15,146 nt of DNA from Lachnospiraceae bacterium UBA7012 (lineage in GTDB: Bacteria > Bacillota > Clostridia > Lachnospirales > Lachnospiraceae): contig DJXE01000130.1 in assembly GCA_002449595.1 (NCBI GenBank), positions 1-15,146 of the forward strand. The letters are read 5' to 3'. A program made the position numbers and the translations under genes. Shown here one piece after another: positions 14,676 through 15,146 of the stretch (within the stretch, counting starts at the first letter, position 1; the number at the start of each line of letters is the position of its first letter). The notes below the pieces were generated by a model, which was given only the letters and a program-made list of their open reading frames with translations, made no database searches and was not told where the DNA came from.

Positions 14676-15146
14676 CAGCGGATCTTCAGGAGCATCCCGA
14701 GGATACGTCCCGCGGCCGTCTCCAGCTGCGCCCTCGAGATGACGCCTGCCTCGAGCGCCTTCATGATCCGCTCCGGATAGCCGCAAGGCATGCGCAGGTC
14801 GTTGCCCGCCGCCATCTCCTTGTAGTGCTCGCCGAACGTCCACCAGTCGCTTGTAACCATGCCCCGGAAGTCCCACTCTCCGCGCAGGACGCCGGTCAAA
14901 AGGTCGCTGTTTTCCGAAGCTCTCCTACCATTGATGATGTTGTAGGACGACATGATCGTCCATGGGTCCGCTTCCTTCACGATCATTTCGAACTGCCGGA
15001 TGTAGATCTCGCGGATCGCACGCTCCGAAGCCCTGGAATCGCTGTTCTTGCGGTTCGTCTCCTTGTTGTTCAGCGCGAAATGCTTGACCGAAGCCGCGGC
15101 TCCCATGCTCTGGATGCCGCACACCATCGCGGCGGCCTGCTTGCCG
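14675..15146 (-). CDS. GH3 family glycoside hydrolase, C-terminal end only (runs off the right edge)
   Basis: The last 156 codons of a GH3 enzyme (beta-glucosidase type) are visible. Family motifs in order are SVKHFALNNKETNR (substrate-binding Lys-His), SSYNIINGRRASENSDLL, LRGEWDFRGMVTSDWW with the catalytic nucleophile Asp (codon at 14846-14848), AGNDLRMPCG, and a final helix RILGMLLKIR. The protein ends at the end of the (beta/alpha)8 barrel domain. In ordinary GH3 enzymes a second alpha/beta-sandwich domain follows; here it does not, so it is either a single-domain member or the reversed-domain form known from Butyrivibrio and Ruminococcus beta-glucosidases, with the sandwich domain first. 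The stop overlaps the start of the UvrA-like gene (TGATG). There is no way to judge the N-terminus or export from this window. Confidence 0.93.
   Translation of the reverse strand, partial: GKQAAAMVCGIQSMGAAASVKHFALNNKETNRKNSDSRASERAIREIYIRQFEMIVKEADPWTIMSSYNIINGRRASENSDLLTGVLRGEWDFRGMVTSDWWTFGEHYKEMAAGNDLRMPCGYPERIMKALEAGVISRAQLETAAGRILGMLLKIR

Noticed and set aside
14676..14876. Longer UvrA-like start at 14876
   Set aside because: The extra 67 residues overlap the GH3 gene out of frame and match no UvrA N-terminus; MAPEKMRVRGARVHNLKN is the normal beginning.

Overview
The window is a 15.1 kb GC-rich stretch in which every gene I can support lies on the minus strand, so transcription runs from high to low coordinates. 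The content points to an anaerobic Firmicute of class Clostridia, probably a GC-rich Lachnospiraceae-like member. The clues are an atp operon led by atpZ and atpI, a two-chain LacL/LacM beta-galactosidase, a PF06541-type membrane protein, strong GGAGG ribosome sites, and many ATGA stop/start overlaps. The family placement is inference. No rRNA, tRNA, CRISPR array, insertion sequence or phage gene is visible, and no gene-free stretch exceeds 120 bases.

In transcription order, the right end (15146 to 11232) opens with the 3' end of a GH3 glycoside hydrolase. Its stop overlaps the start of a UvrA-like tandem ABC ATPase (826 aa) that lacks the UvrB-binding domain. A 108-base gap with an extended -10 promoter candidate and three 13-base tandem repeats precedes a UlaG-like metallo-beta-lactamase-fold hydrolase.

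The middle (11232 to 6491) holds a lipoprotein serine esterase, then lacL and lacM. lacL's ribosome site is formed by the esterase's last codons, and lacM starts inside lacL's stop. With the GH3 and the UlaG-like enzyme, this looks like a saccharide-utilisation block: a surface esterase, two glycosidases and a sugar-acid type hydrolase. No transporter or regulator is in view.

From 6406 to 2099 comes a tightly packed housekeeping/salvage cluster: thrH (HAD phosphatase/phosphotransferase), a PF06541 membrane protein, an HD-domain hydrolase, a MATE efflux pump and a pyridoxamine kinase. The last four are joined by three successive ATGA overlaps.

The left end (2031 to 1) holds a 76-aa protein of unknown function, atpZ, then atpI, atpB and the start of atpE, the membrane half of an F-type ATP synthase. 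A hairpin and a good sigma-70-like promoter candidate lie between atpZ and atpI. The first helix of subunit c carries Glu33 where classical Na+ rotors have Gln, the first half of the two-carboxylate Na+ coupling motif. The rest of subunit c lies beyond the window edge.

I see no clearly new multi-gene defence or mobile system. The most rewarding items are the rotor ion signature, the UvrA-like protein and its coupling to GH3, the repeat-bearing leader of the UlaG-like gene, and the ATGA-chained mixed cluster.
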